Shown piece by piece: positions 1 to 7,981 of a DNA stretch of 27,966 bases. The notes beneath the pieces are model-generated. The model searched no databases, was not told where the DNA came from, and saw only the letters and a program-made list of their open reading frames with translations. The position numbers were made by a program, and so were the translations under genes. Source of the DNA: a virus. Location of the stretch: positions 1 through 27,966 of the IMG/VR virus record IMGVR_UViG_3300017971_000311. One strand, given 5' to 3'. Each line of letters opens with the position of its first letter. Within the stretch, counting starts at the first letter, position 1.

Positions 1-861
1 GAGGATAAGTCCAAGAAGATTGAGCGCCAGCTTACAAAGGCGGCCACGTGGTTAGACGATGCCAAGTACATCAGAGAGCGCCTAGAGGAGATGGAGAAAC
101 TACCGCGAGGCAAGGTCCGAGAGGCGGAAAAGGATGCTCGTGAGCTACGCATCCGGATGCGTAGAGCCTCCAAATTGATTTCTGAGACAAGCTCAGAGGT
201 AGCGCACTTAGAGAGCAGTGTTGATGAGATACGCCGTCTGCGTAGGCGTGCGACTACTCTGCGCCGCACAATACTTAAACGGGACTCAGTCATAAAGGAA
301 ATTCAGTGCTTAAAGGCGCTCCACAAAGCGTTTGGTTCTGGTGGATTGAAGCATGACCGGTTTCAGTCGATATTGACCGATGCAGCTGAGCGTACTGTTC
401 CATCTTACGCCAACATTTTGTGGCCAAGCAGGAACGTCGAGCTCCAGCTGGATGATCAGGATGGCTCTTTGCAGCTCCAGATGGTCAGAACCGACACCAA
501 CACCATCACCAACAGCAGTCTGCTTTCTGGTGGAGAACGCCACAAGTCTGGGTTGGCCTTCCTCTTCGGGATGCGCGATCTGAAGGAGATGTACACAGGA
601 AGCTCCGCGAACATCTTGGTAGTGGACGAGCCTTTTGGGAACATGGACCCTTTAGGGACCGAGGGTCTTTTGTCGATCTTCTCTATGCTACGTCAGAAGT
701 TTTGCTCGGTCTTCGTGATCAGCCATCGGCCTGAGGTGCTGTCCCACCCAATCTGGGACCAAACTTGGTGGGCAGTCCGCGAGAATAACGATGCTCAGCT
801 TTATTTCAATGAGCTGCCAGCGCGGTATCAGCAAATCGCGAATGAACTTGTAAAACAATAA
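1..861 (+). CDS. Rad50/SbcC-like recombination ATPase, C-terminal part (5' truncated)
   Basis: The reading frame is open from base 1, so the start lies upstream of the window. The first ~110 codons are charged and heptad-like, as expected for the returning arm of an SMC/Rad50 coiled coil. The head half follows: the ABC signature LLSGGE (about nt 520-537), Walker B with ILVVDEP (613-633) and the H-loop histidine in VISHRPE (724-726). This is the layout of SbcC/Rad50 and T4 gp46, which pair with an Mre11/SbcD (gp47) nuclease to process DNA ends during phage recombination. The nuclease partner would be expected upstream, outside the window. The gene leads an apparent operon that continues to the ligase. 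The ATPase assignment is firm; the exact subfamily (gp46 versus SbcC) is inferred from the phage context. Confidence 0.9.
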   Translation, partial: EDKSKKIERQLTKAATWLDDAKYIRERLEEMEKLPRGKVREAEKDARELRIRMRRASKLISETSSEVAHLESSVDEIRRLRRRATTLRRTILKRDSVIKEIQCLKALHKAFGSGGLKHDRFQSILTDAAERTVPSYANILWPSRNVELQLDDQDGSLQLQMVRTDTNTITNSSLLSGGERHKSGLAFLFGMRDLKEMYTGSSANILVVDEPFGNMDPLGTEGLLSIFSMLRQKFCSVFVISHRPEVLSHPIWDQTWWAVRENNDAQLYFNELPARYQQIANELVKQ

Positions 862-869
862 GGTACTCA

Positions 870-1382
870 ATGCTCGCTAGGATTTTTTCGCATTTGATCA
901 CCACACGCAGCGACGTAGCCATCAGCTGGCTGTGTGCTGAGTTGAAAGCAGACAGTGTGGCAGCATTTGGGATGAGCGAGCAGCGTGCGCATCTTACGGC
1001 AATGCGTAATGATGCCTCGAAAGAGTTCTTCTGGGATGACCAGAATTTGCTGCGGCGCCTAGAGGGTTCCAAGCACTCAGCGGCTGCTTTCGCATTGCTC
1101 TGGGAACTATGTCGCATAGCCGATCGCTGCGGCGATCTACATGTAATGGTCCGGTCGTACGTCAAAAAGAAAACAGGCGTGCTCGTAGAATCGGTGCCGT
1201 TTCTTCTTACCCCTGAGGGACTGAATTTGGTTTGTGATAGAAAAAGTTGTAGTGGATCATCAAAAAAGTCCGATCAGGTGCTGATGAGTGTTGACAAAAA
1301 CCGTCTGAGTGTGCTAGTTCCCATAGGTAATAGTGAAATGCATGGGCTGCTCTTCGGACGTCTTCGGAGGATTTCACCATGA
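870..1382 (+). CDS. Unrecognised phage protein, 170 aa
   Basis: ATG start 8 nt after the stop of the Rad50-like gene, with a weak TAAGG upstream. The stop overlaps the next start (ATGA at 1379-1382), which indicates translational coupling. The protein is mixed helical with no motif I recognise. It has a Cys pair (CDRKSC) near residues 122-127 in a basic, serine-rich stretch and a more hydrophobic C-terminus. Its position between a recombination ATPase and a ligase suggests a replication/recombination accessory role, but nothing in the sequence itself shows this. Confidence 0.75.
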   Translation: MLARIFSHLITTRSDVAISWLCAELKADSVAAFGMSEQRAHLTAMRNDASKEFFWDDQNLLRRLEGSKHSAAAFALLWELCRIADRCGDLHVMVRSYVKKKTGVLVESVPFLLTPEGLNLVCDRKSCSGSSKKSDQVLMSVDKNRLSVLVPIGNSEMHGLLFGRLRRISP

Positions 1383-2212
1383 GCGATGCTGTTTCAGTGA
1401 AGGCGGTCGGGTTCGCCTTTTCCAGCCCGGAAGTCATTTTGCTATCGGCAAACCCACACCAGCACTTCCATGTGTATCCCCCGAAGCGTTCCGGGCAGAC
1501 TGTGAAGATGTCCTCCGACGGGCGCCGCAACGTAATGCTGCTGCTTAGCATCGATAAGCTAGGCGCTCTAGAGAAGTGGGCCAAGAAGCTGCATCGTGTG
1601 CTGGTGTTTGCCCGATTAGAAGATCTCGCAGATGTGGGCATCCCGGCACTCGACGCTGATACCGATGAAGATGGCAGGGCAGTGCCAATGCGACGCCAGA
1701 CCGTAGAGGAGCTAAATGGGCGCATCGAAGCCGAGGCCGTGCTTGTATCTGTGAAGCAATCAGTGCCTACTGTGAAGCGTCGAGCTCGCAAAGCAAGGGA
1801 CTCCGTTGCCTACGAGGGCCCAACCTTTCGGGAGCTCCTGCGAGGGATGCGGAAGCTCGTCACTGAATCAGACGAGTTCTCTTTCCAGGAGGATGTGGGA
1901 ATCCCTGCTATCTATCGTCTTATGCACGATACTTCCCAGGAAGATTTCAAGCTCGCGTGCAAAAGGATGATCTCTGTTGGAGAGGCGCCTACGGAGAATG
2001 TGAAGGCGTTCTACCGTTGGATAGAGGGTATCGATGGTCAGGGACCAGAGCTATCGAAGGCTGTTGACGCGCACGCTTATCCGGAAGATGAAGAGGAAGA
2101 GCTTTCTATAGAGGAAGCTGCAGAGAGATTTGGTGTGGATGCCAAAGATGTAGCAGCCGTTGCCAAAGTTTACTCTCGCTTACAGGAAATAGGCAACGAA
2201 GAAGACGAGTAA
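1379..2212 (+). CDS. Unrecognised phage protein with acidic C-terminus, 277 aa
   Basis: Start overlaps the upstream stop (ATGA) and an AGGA lies just before it. Residues 1-75 look like a small beta-rich domain (alternating hydrophobics such as VGFAFSSPEVILLS). The middle is basic (KRRARKAR near residues 137-144). The C-terminal third is helical and strongly acidic (EDEEEELSIEEAAERFG), with a possible short helix-turn-helix at about residues 240-268. I do not recognise a family. Operon position suggests DNA metabolism; this is inference only. Confidence 0.75.
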   Translation: MSDAVSVKAVGFAFSSPEVILLSANPHQHFHVYPPKRSGQTVKMSSDGRRNVMLLLSIDKLGALEKWAKKLHRVLVFARLEDLADVGIPALDADTDEDGRAVPMRRQTVEELNGRIEAEAVLVSVKQSVPTVKRRARKARDSVAYEGPTFRELLRGMRKLVTESDEFSFQEDVGIPAIYRLMHDTSQEDFKLACKRMISVGEAPTENVKAFYRWIEGIDGQGPELSKAVDAHAYPEDEEEELSIEEAAERFGVDAKDVAAVAKVYSRLQEIGNEEDE

Positions 2213-2245
2213 TTTCCAGCAATCCGACACACAGAAGGAGTTGTC

Positions 2246-3157
2246 ATGTCCAGCGATGACACTAAACCGACAGACGGTAACAATGATCTCTTCGAGAGTG
2301 CTTTAGGGCTCGACGACGAAGACGATAACCCAGAAGAGGAGGCATCCCAAGAGGAAGAAGAATCCACCGAAACCTCGCCAGAAGATACTGCCGATCCCAG
2401 CACTCCCACGGAGGAAGAGGCCTCTTCAGAGGATGAGGAAGAGGATGAGGGCTCAGAGGTCACTTACACCGTGCAAAAGGGATTCTCGGTGGAAGGGCGC
2501 ACCTTCAAAAAGGGCGATGTCATCCCTGTGAAGTGCAAGTACTGTGCTCTGTGGAAAGCTGAATGGTTGGGGCGTGTTCGTTGTACTCCAACCAAGGTGA
2601 TGAAGGACACCGGCCGCGCGATGAGCTCCAATCGGTTCTCCTGCCAGAGCTTTTTCATTTGCATGGAGATGAAGCCAGAGCTGGATGCCTTTTTGCGGAT
2701 GAGCCTTCCTGAGGTGCAGACCGTGCGAAAGATGCTCCCTGGCATCAAAAAACTGCTTGTCGTTGATGAGTGGTTGTCTGGGTGGATCGAGAAGCATGAT
2801 TACAAAGAGAACAGTGCCGAAGTTCTCGCTTCCGCCAAGAATTTCGTTACGGCGTTTAGCTCATCTGAGCAGCTGAGCTATATGGATCAGTACATCCGCT
2901 TCTACAGCACCGCCTTGGCCAGGCGGGAAAAGGAGAAGCGGCCCCGCAAACCCAAGTTCGAGGCAGGGGACTGGGTGGACTGGACGGATCTAGAGACCGG
3001 GCAATCGTTCTCTGGTATCATTTTGTCGATGGGTAGAGGCATCATCAACCTTGCTGGTGTGAACGCGCAGATTGGACGTAAGTTTACGTTCAAGCTTGCC
3101 GAGTGGAAAAAGACGCGCAAGCCGAAAATCACGCGCAAGATCGCTGCCGCTGAGTAA
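2246..3157 (+). CDS. Acidic-tail, Cys-cluster protein with SH3/KOW-like C-terminus, 303 aa
   Basis: A good Shine-Dalgarno (AAGGAG) precedes the ATG by about 6 nt. Residues 1-72 are almost entirely Asp, Glu, Ser, Thr and Pro, so this is a disordered acidic tail. A compact Cys-containing region follows (C97, C100, C113, C133, C139) that could bind zinc. Near residues 230-290 there is a beta-rich segment (AGDWVDWTDLETGQSFSGII) that resembles SH3/KOW-type domains, followed by a Lys-rich end. Acidic tails joined to basic or zinc regions are common in DNA-mimic or nucleic-acid-binding phage proteins, but I cannot assign a function. The same strand and close spacing place it in the ligase operon. 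Confidence 0.75.
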   Translation: MSSDDTKPTDGNNDLFESALGLDDEDDNPEEEASQEEEESTETSPEDTADPSTPTEEEASSEDEEEDEGSEVTYTVQKGFSVEGRTFKKGDVIPVKCKYCALWKAEWLGRVRCTPTKVMKDTGRAMSSNRFSCQSFFICMEMKPELDAFLRMSLPEVQTVRKMLPGIKKLLVVDEWLSGWIEKHDYKENSAEVLASAKNFVTAFSSSEQLSYMDQYIRFYSTALARREKEKRPRKPKFEAGDWVDWTDLETGQSFSGIILSMGRGIINLAGVNAQIGRKFTFKLAEWKKTRKPKITRKIAAAE

Positions 3158-3202
3158 TGGGCACCGAATCAGTTCGTTCATGCTGTAAGATAGGAAAAAG
3201 CG

Positions 3203-4843
3203 ATGCCTCGTGAAGGAAACCATCTTGAAGATCTAGATACCGGCACGCTCAAATCTGCTATCCTTGTCCTGGAGGATATAGAAGCGGCTGACGGCAAAAA
3301 CGCGCGAGAAGAGCTGCTCCGCGTCAATAAGGACAACCAAGCTCTGCAGGAGATCCTATACTGCTCCTTGGGAACAGAGAAGTACCATATTCGTCTTCCG
3401 GACAAGATCGATTCCGCGGATAAGCTGCTCAATCCGCTTCTGTCCTTCAAAAAGTTCTTGGTCGTGCTGCAGGTCCTGAATGCTCGAAAGATTAAAAGCA
3501 CGAAGGAGGCGAAGGCCAAGGTAACGGGGTTTTTGCGCAAATGCCATCCCCGTTTGCGCAAGTGGTTTCAGCGTACCATTAATCACAATCTCCGTATTGG
3601 GGTGAGCGGCACCACCGTCGAGAAGGTTTACGGGACAGGGTTCTGGACTGGAGCAAAGGAAGGAGAATTCCATTACCATGGCTGCTCCTTAGCCAAGAAG
3701 ATGGAAGACGCTTATCCTGGAGACAAAGAGCCGGAATTCCCTGTTGCTGTCGAGTTCAAGCTGGATGGCGAGCGCTCGATGCCGTTTGTTTTCTTTGACG
3801 ACGGCGACAACTACCATGTGGAGATCTACACCCGCGGCAAGCTCCGTAAGGAGCAGGTGGAGTCTGTCGAGCCATTGATGCTGCAGTTTCTGGGTGTTGC
3901 CGAGAAGCTGGCAGAAATTAGCGGCATCGAGGATTCCGGGGGCATGTTCCTCGATGGGGAGTTCTTGGCCACGGATTGGAACGAGACATCCAGCGCCGTA
4001 GGGAAGACCGTCAACTTTGACGAAGCCGCTTTCTTGGAGCAGATCAAAGTCATTTTGTTCGACTGGGCGCCCATCAGTGCGTATATGGCGAAGCAATTTG
4101 ACATGCCATGGAAGAAGCGCAAGCAGCTGCTTATGCAGGCTGCCGGCGCCAAGCGTCCTTTCGAAAAAGTTATGCGTATCGAGGACAACGTCTACGTGCT
4201 TGGGCATAAGATAGTCCATAACATGGACGAGCTGGAGGCGTTCCACGCTAGGTCACTTGACGGTGGTTTCGAGGGAAGCATGATCAAGGTGCTCAACGCG
4301 CCTCATGTATTCCACCGTAAGCATAAATGTATCCTTAAGCTCAAGCCGGAAGACGAGGAAACCGGTACCATTACCAGATTGGTCTCTGGTGAGGGGATGC
4401 ACTCTGCCGCTTCCAACGCAGACCGTCAGCGCGTACTGTCGCTCATGCACGATTGGCAGGGAGATGGAACCTGCGATGGCATCGAGAATGATGGATCCTA
4501 TTTTCATGCTATGGGGATAGAGCATCCGGACGAAGCCGTGAAGGAGCTGCGTTCCATAATCAAGGATTCCGTTGACAGGCGTGTGTCCGTGCACCTGGAT
4601 GATGACACTGTTTCGTATCGCTACGGAGAGCGGCTAGGGTTTTTCGAGGTTGACTGGAACGGTGAAACCATTCATGTTGGAGGTGGCCTACGATTCAAAG
4701 CCGGGCAGGATGATCGGATGCGATTCTGGCAAGCTCGCGAAGATCTCGTCGGCACGAAAATAGATTTCAAGGTCCAGAAAGATCAAACAGACGTAGCGAA
4801 AGCAAGGTTCAACAAGTTCGTCAGGTTGAGAGAAGATCTCTAG
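3203..4843 (+). CDS. ATP-dependent DNA ligase, 546 aa
   Basis: Seals 3'-OH/5'-phosphate nicks through an enzyme-AMP intermediate. All the nucleotidyltransferase motifs are visible: motif I EFKLDGER with catalytic Lys186, motif III around YTRGK (209-213), motif IIIa FLDGEF (249-254), motif IV EGSMIK (357-362) and motif V LKLKP (378-382). Upstream, HNLRIGVSGTTVEKVYG (128-144) matches the conserved stretch before the adenylation core in T4-like and archaeal/eukaryotic ligases. The N-terminal ~120 residues fit a small DNA-binding domain and the C-terminus an OB-fold. The length is slightly above that of T4 gp30. Start chosen at the ATG after AGGAAAAA. Located in the replication/recombination operon. 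Confidence 0.95.
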   Translation: MPREGNHLEDLDTGTLKSAILVLEDIEAADGKNAREELLRVNKDNQALQEILYCSLGTEKYHIRLPDKIDSADKLLNPLLSFKKFLVVLQVLNARKIKSTKEAKAKVTGFLRKCHPRLRKWFQRTINHNLRIGVSGTTVEKVYGTGFWTGAKEGEFHYHGCSLAKKMEDAYPGDKEPEFPVAVEFKLDGERSMPFVFFDDGDNYHVEIYTRGKLRKEQVESVEPLMLQFLGVAEKLAEISGIEDSGGMFLDGEFLATDWNETSSAVGKTVNFDEAAFLEQIKVILFDWAPISAYMAKQFDMPWKKRKQLLMQAAGAKRPFEKVMRIEDNVYVLGHKIVHNMDELEAFHARSLDGGFEGSMIKVLNAPHVFHRKHKCILKLKPEDEETGTITRLVSGEGMHSAASNADRQRVLSLMHDWQGDGTCDGIENDGSYFHAMGIEHPDEAVKELRSIIKDSVDRRVSVHLDDDTVSYRYGERLGFFEVDWNGETIHVGGGLRFKAGQDDRMRFWQAREDLVGTKIDFKVQKDQTDVAKARFNKFVRLREDL

Positions 4844-4873
4844 ACGACACAGATCCAGTAAAAGGAGGCAAGT

Positions 4874-5113
4874 ATGCCAAGGAAAGCAGCAAAAGAAGTG
4901 GTGATGATTCCGGTACGTGGTGCCAAGCTGGAAGTGACTGAGGGCACTCTTACGGGCGACTCCGGGGACATGTACGTGCTGGAGGCCATCACGAAGAGTG
5001 GTCGGGGGCGCGGGGTGAAGTATCACAAATCCACCTACTACATCCCGAAGCATCTCATTTCCTACTACAAGACGAAGCCAGAGGAGCTCGACTCCGACGA
5101 CGTTCCAGAGGAT
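4874..5113 (+). other. Folded N-terminal domain of the AT-hook protein
   Basis: Residues 1-80 lack the low-complexity composition of the tail and look like an independent domain, with alternating hydrophobics and an aromatic cluster (STYYIPKHLISYYK). I do not recognise the fold. It may give target or partner specificity to the generic AT-hook tail. Confidence 0.4.
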
Positions 5114-5455
5114 GTCAAGGCTTCAACTACCACCGCAAAAAAGGCCACCAAAACCACCCCCACCGCCAAGCGCAAGCCTGGTCGTCCGAAGAAGACTGAA
5201 GAGGCGGAGGCAGCCCCAAAGAAGCGTGGTCGCCCACCGAAGAAGGATAAGGCGGAGGCCGCTCCCAAGAAGAAGCGCGGTCGCCCACCGAAGAAAGACA
5301 AGGCAGAAGCAGCTCCCAAGAAGCGGGGCCGTCCTCCTAAGAAGAAGACCGAAGCAGCTCCCAAGAAGAAGCGCGGTCGCCCACCGAAGAAAAAAGCGGC
5401 AGCTTCTAAGCCTAGATCGGGCCGCGCTGAAGCGCTCTTCGAGGACGATTTCTAG
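4874..5455 (+). CDS. AT-hook, histone H1-like DNA-binding protein, 193 aa
   Basis: Strong Shine-Dalgarno (AAAGGAGG) before the ATG. Residues 1-80 form a compact folded-looking domain (beta-rich, KYHKSTYYIPKHLISYY). The rest is a Lys/Ala/Pro tail with five AT-hook cores (GRP at 103-105, 119-121, 136-138, 152-154, 168-170), four of the form K-R-G-R-P-P-K-K, in a repeating unit of about 16-17 residues. The last residues are acidic (ALFEDDF). AT-hooks bind the minor groove of A/T-rich DNA; such tails occur in eukaryotic HMGA proteins and myxobacterial CarD, and in some bacterial H1-like proteins. It probably coats or organises phage or host DNA. The repeat units are also similar at the DNA level, consistent with expansion by internal duplication. 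Confidence 0.85.
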   Translation: MPRKAAKEVVMIPVRGAKLEVTEGTLTGDSGDMYVLEAITKSGRGRGVKYHKSTYYIPKHLISYYKTKPEELDSDDVPEDVKASTTTAKKATKTTPTAKRKPGRPKKTEEAEAAPKKRGRPPKKDKAEAAPKKKRGRPPKKDKAEAAPKKRGRPPKKKTEAAPKKKRGRPPKKKAAASKPRSGRAEALFEDDF

Positions 5456-5471
5456 GCCGCGTTATAGTAAC

Positions 5472-5499
5472 ATTACCCATTAATTACCCCCATATTACC
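5472..5499 (+). promoter_or_regulatory. Three ATTACC direct repeats at 11-bp spacing
   Basis: ATTACC occurs at 5472, 5483 and 5494, exactly one helical turn apart. The stretch is A/T- and C-rich and lies in the ~100-bp gap between the AT-hook gene and the putative regulator starting at 5559. Phased direct repeats are typical of operators or binding arrays for cooperative DNA-binding proteins. The neighbouring AT-hook protein or the downstream HTH protein could be the ligand; this is inference. Confidence 0.5.
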
Positions 5500-5558
5500 T
5501 TCCTTTCTCACGTACCGGGTTTTTGTTAACCTTGGTTGTATGCCTGTGGGGGATTCGG

Positions 5559-6407
5559 ATGGCCCGACGAAGGATCCATCGAAAATGTGTGTCCTACCCA
5601 GTTTGTAAGGACTTGCGTGCGCTCCTCAAAAAATTCGGTGTTCCAAGAGACACGGTACAAACCAACTGTGCTCCAGAGGAGGAATGGCCTTGTCATTTCT
5701 TGGTAGACAACGCACGGTTGCTTTATGAATCCATTTTGCCAGAAAACTCAGAGGAAGCCTTGGAATTTATTTCCAAGCTGTTCCTTAAGCAAGAGCACCT
5801 GATCGATGAGAACTTCAAGCGCACTGCGTCGGAGCCGCCTTTCTATTGCCCCGAGCTTGAGCTTGATGTTTACCAGCCATGCAAAGTGTCTTCATGTTCT
5901 TTTCATACACATAACCCTTGGACCCTGAACTGCATTCTTTTTTATCGCTTGCGCCAGGGGCGCGATGCGTTGAATCTGAATGAGCTGTCTTTTTTGCTGA
6001 GCCAGGATGTGAGCGTTTTGCGCTCGCAGCTAAACAAGTCATTTCGGCAGTTGAGTCAGGGAGCTTTAAAGGAGACTATCGATCGTGAAACACGTGAGGA
6101 GCGTATTACCCGGTTGAACCCTCAGCATGTTTGCGTGGTGTGTGAGCGTCGCATAGAGAACAAGCGGAAGCTGGTCAAGAAATCTGGATTCCATTATTGC
6201 AGCCAAGAGTGCGCAAACCTTAAGCCCCCTCCGATAATAAAGCTTGAGCAGGAGTTCAAGCTACCCATCGACAAAATTCTTCACTTGTGTGTAGAGAAGT
6301 TCTCCAACGTTAAGTATATGTGTAGTGCGTTGGGGGTTAGCGCTTCAGCCTTTGAGGCTTGGTGCCAGAAACACCAAGTGAAAATTCCCTCCGCCAAACA
6401 ACGATAA
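5559..6407 (+). CDS. Cys-rich putative transcription regulator with sigma region 4-like HTH, 282 aa
   Basis: Start taken at the ATG at 5559 preceded by GGGGG; a TTG at 5523 is in frame but has no convincing ribosome site. Residues 108-165 contain P-C-x4-C-x-F-H, a later N-C-I-L, then a helix-turn-helix-like segment (LNELSFLLSQDVSVLRSQL). The same order appears in the protein at 21517, whose HTH looks like sigma-70 region 4.2. Residues 192-218 form a CxxC-x18-CxxxC zinc finger. Residues ~245-272 may be a second HTH (VKYMCSALGVSASAFEAW). It probably binds DNA or RNA polymerase; phages of this size often carry divergent sigma-like factors. No exact family is recognised. Confidence 0.7.
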   Translation: MARRRIHRKCVSYPVCKDLRALLKKFGVPRDTVQTNCAPEEEWPCHFLVDNARLLYESILPENSEEALEFISKLFLKQEHLIDENFKRTASEPPFYCPELELDVYQPCKVSSCSFHTHNPWTLNCILFYRLRQGRDALNLNELSFLLSQDVSVLRSQLNKSFRQLSQGALKETIDRETREERITRLNPQHVCVVCERRIENKRKLVKKSGFHYCSQECANLKPPPIIKLEQEFKLPIDKILHLCVEKFSNVKYMCSALGVSASAFEAWCQKHQVKIPSAKQR

Positions 6408-6422
6408 CCTCGTCGTCACATT

Positions 6423-6497
6423 CTGGCGAAATCAAGTTATCTCTAGGTGTAGTTGCGGCTCCGCCCAAGCTGGCTTCGCATGTGCTTTTTTCGCCAG
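6423..6497 (+). terminator. 9-bp inverted repeat in intergenic region
   Basis: CTGGCGAAA (6423-6431) and TTTCGCCAG (6489-6497) are perfect complements, 57 nt apart, just downstream of the regulator gene. A run of T lies immediately before the right arm rather than after it, so a standard intrinsic terminator is not certain. It may instead be a protein-binding site or an RNA leader structure for the gene at 6555. Confidence 0.3.
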
Positions 6498-6554
6498 CTG
6501 CAGGAACCCAAAACATCTTAGACGACCAACCATCTGAATTTGTAGGAGAAGGAA

Positions 6555-7370
6555 ATGTCCGGTTCTATCACAGGACGAATTGCTGCACGGTTCAGCGACA
6601 AAGTCAACCGTAGGGTCGCTAGCACTCGTAGCGGACGCTGGGATCTGAAGCTGGCCGACTACAAAGTGATCAGCGAAAAAGAGGCCCGTATTATGGTGGC
6701 CTACGCCCCTGAGATGGGCGCACCCAAGCGTAGCCAGGTGGATTCCTGGACCACGACTTCGCTCAATGGACATCTGCGGCTGTCTTTGGAGACGTTGCGT
6801 CATTACCCCGACCTGTGTGTCGTGACTGCGGTGGTGGCCCGAAACGAGCGCCTGCGCCCCTTTAACGCGAGCCCACAGAATCCCAGCGTTCCCAAGGGAA
6901 TGATCGCCGTGGCTAGCACACGCTTCATGGATGAGGAAAAAGTCATTTGGGAAGTGATGAGCAACAAGAACGGCGAGCGTTACCTCAGCCGGGCCACCAA
7001 AGATGATCTGGATGAGATTCTGCGTGAGCGCCAGACCCGCGAGCGCACTGCTTCCATCCACCATCGTCTACGCCTGGCCGATCTGGTCACCGCCGGCATC
7101 CATAACCTGGAGCCAGGGGACAAGGTGCGCTTTTCCTACGAAGGCATCTTGCAGCAAGGCGAGGTTTCCAAGGTCGGCAAGGACAACGTTACCATCAAAG
7201 CCAACGGTACCTCCGTGACAGTGGATCGTCTGGCTGTTGTGGACGTGTACGAGAAATCTCCCAAATCGCAAGCCGAGCAGGACAAGTTCCTGAAGGATTT
7301 CTTTGAGCGCGCTTACGGTGACAAGGAGTTCGCCGACAAGCTCGTCGATACCGGCTCCGGCAAGAAATAG
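6555..7370 (+). CDS. Unrecognised phage protein with SH3-like segment, 271 aa
   Basis: Strong AGGAGAAGG before the ATG. The N-terminal 30 residues are basic. Residues ~35-150 are a mixed domain that I do not recognise. Residues ~186-232 form a small beta-barrel-like segment (LEPGDKVRFSYEGILQQGEV) of the SH3/KOW type. The C-terminus is a charged helix ending in a Gly/Lys tail. It precedes the cluster of proteins with the shared I-R-x-x-G-x-x-Y peptide but does not carry that peptide itself. G/C-rich third positions suggest a well-expressed gene; a structural or virion-associated role is possible but unproven. Confidence 0.75.
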   Translation: MSGSITGRIAARFSDKVNRRVASTRSGRWDLKLADYKVISEKEARIMVAYAPEMGAPKRSQVDSWTTTSLNGHLRLSLETLRHYPDLCVVTAVVARNERLRPFNASPQNPSVPKGMIAVASTRFMDEEKVIWEVMSNKNGERYLSRATKDDLDEILRERQTRERTASIHHRLRLADLVTAGIHNLEPGDKVRFSYEGILQQGEVSKVGKDNVTIKANGTSVTVDRLAVVDVYEKSPKSQAEQDKFLKDFFERAYGDKEFADKLVDTGSGKK

Positions 7371-7396
7371 CCTACCTTTAGCAAGGGGATCTAGCA

Positions 7397-7978
7397 ATGA
7401 AAAACCCGAAGTTTATTCGAGTGCATGGCACCCTATACCGTCGGCGTTCTGCTGAAGTTCCCACGGTCATTCGGGTGGGTGGTTACTTCTACAAGCTGTC
7501 GCAGCATAGTGAGGAGCGTGCCAAGGCTTTAGACATGATTGAGGACTTTCAGCAGGCTCTGCAGACCGCCGTCGAATCGGTTCCAGAAGGGGATCAACAG
7601 GCGGATAAGGTACGTGAGCTCTTCAAGAAGATCAACGTTTCTATGGGCAACGTGGCCGCGCGTGTAGCCAATCACGACGATGAGCAAGCCAAAGAGTTCT
7701 GGCGCCGCACCGGAAACGTCCTGCTGCAGGCGATGCCGCTTATGAAGAGGACATTCACCGACGTTGCCGCGCGGTGGTTTGGGAACCTGGCGATCCGCCT
7801 GGACGAGACGTTGGAAGAGCTTTTCCAAGCTGTCGAGTCTGCCGAGCTAGCCAAAGAAGAGGACGCTGAGCCGGAACCGAAGAAGCAGATGCACGCCAAC
7901 TTCGAGCGGCCGAAGCAACGGAAGCACCCGCCGTTCATTCAGGTTAGCGGCAACCTCTACCGACTCAAAGCTGAGTAG
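7397..7978 (+). CDS. Shared-peptide protein, three copies, 193 aa
   Basis: AAGGGGAT precedes the ATG. The protein has three copies of the cluster's peptide: residues 4-15 (PKFIRVHGTLYR), 22-33 (PTVIRVGGYFYK) and the C-terminal end from 178 (PPFIQVSGNLYR). Between them is an all-helical region of about 140 residues. Similar copies occur in eight other proteins between here and 15316. The peptide reads like a short beta-hairpin (I-R-V, turn at G, L-Y-R). I know of no assigned function. Having copies at both ends argues against a simple cleaved N-terminal signal and suggests a small docking module. Confidence 0.8.
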   Translation: MKNPKFIRVHGTLYRRRSAEVPTVIRVGGYFYKLSQHSEERAKALDMIEDFQQALQTAVESVPEGDQQADKVRELFKKINVSMGNVAARVANHDDEQAKEFWRRTGNVLLQAMPLMKRTFTDVAARWFGNLAIRLDETLEELFQAVESAELAKEEDAEPEPKKQMHANFERPKQRKHPPFIQVSGNLYRLKAE

Positions 7979-7981
7979 GTC

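Noticed and set aside
5065-5364. Minus-strand frame opposite the AT-hook tail
   Set aside because: Low-complexity mirror of the Lys/Pro repeat codons, with no ribosome site; the + strand AT-hook protein explains the region.
4874-5455. Tandem DNA repeat or CRISPR-like array
   Set aside because: The periodicity is that of codons for the AT-hook peptide; there are no spacers or palindromic repeats.
5112-5483. Arg-rich + strand frame inside the AT-hook gene
   Set aside because: It is the +1 shadow of the repeat and lacks a start signal.
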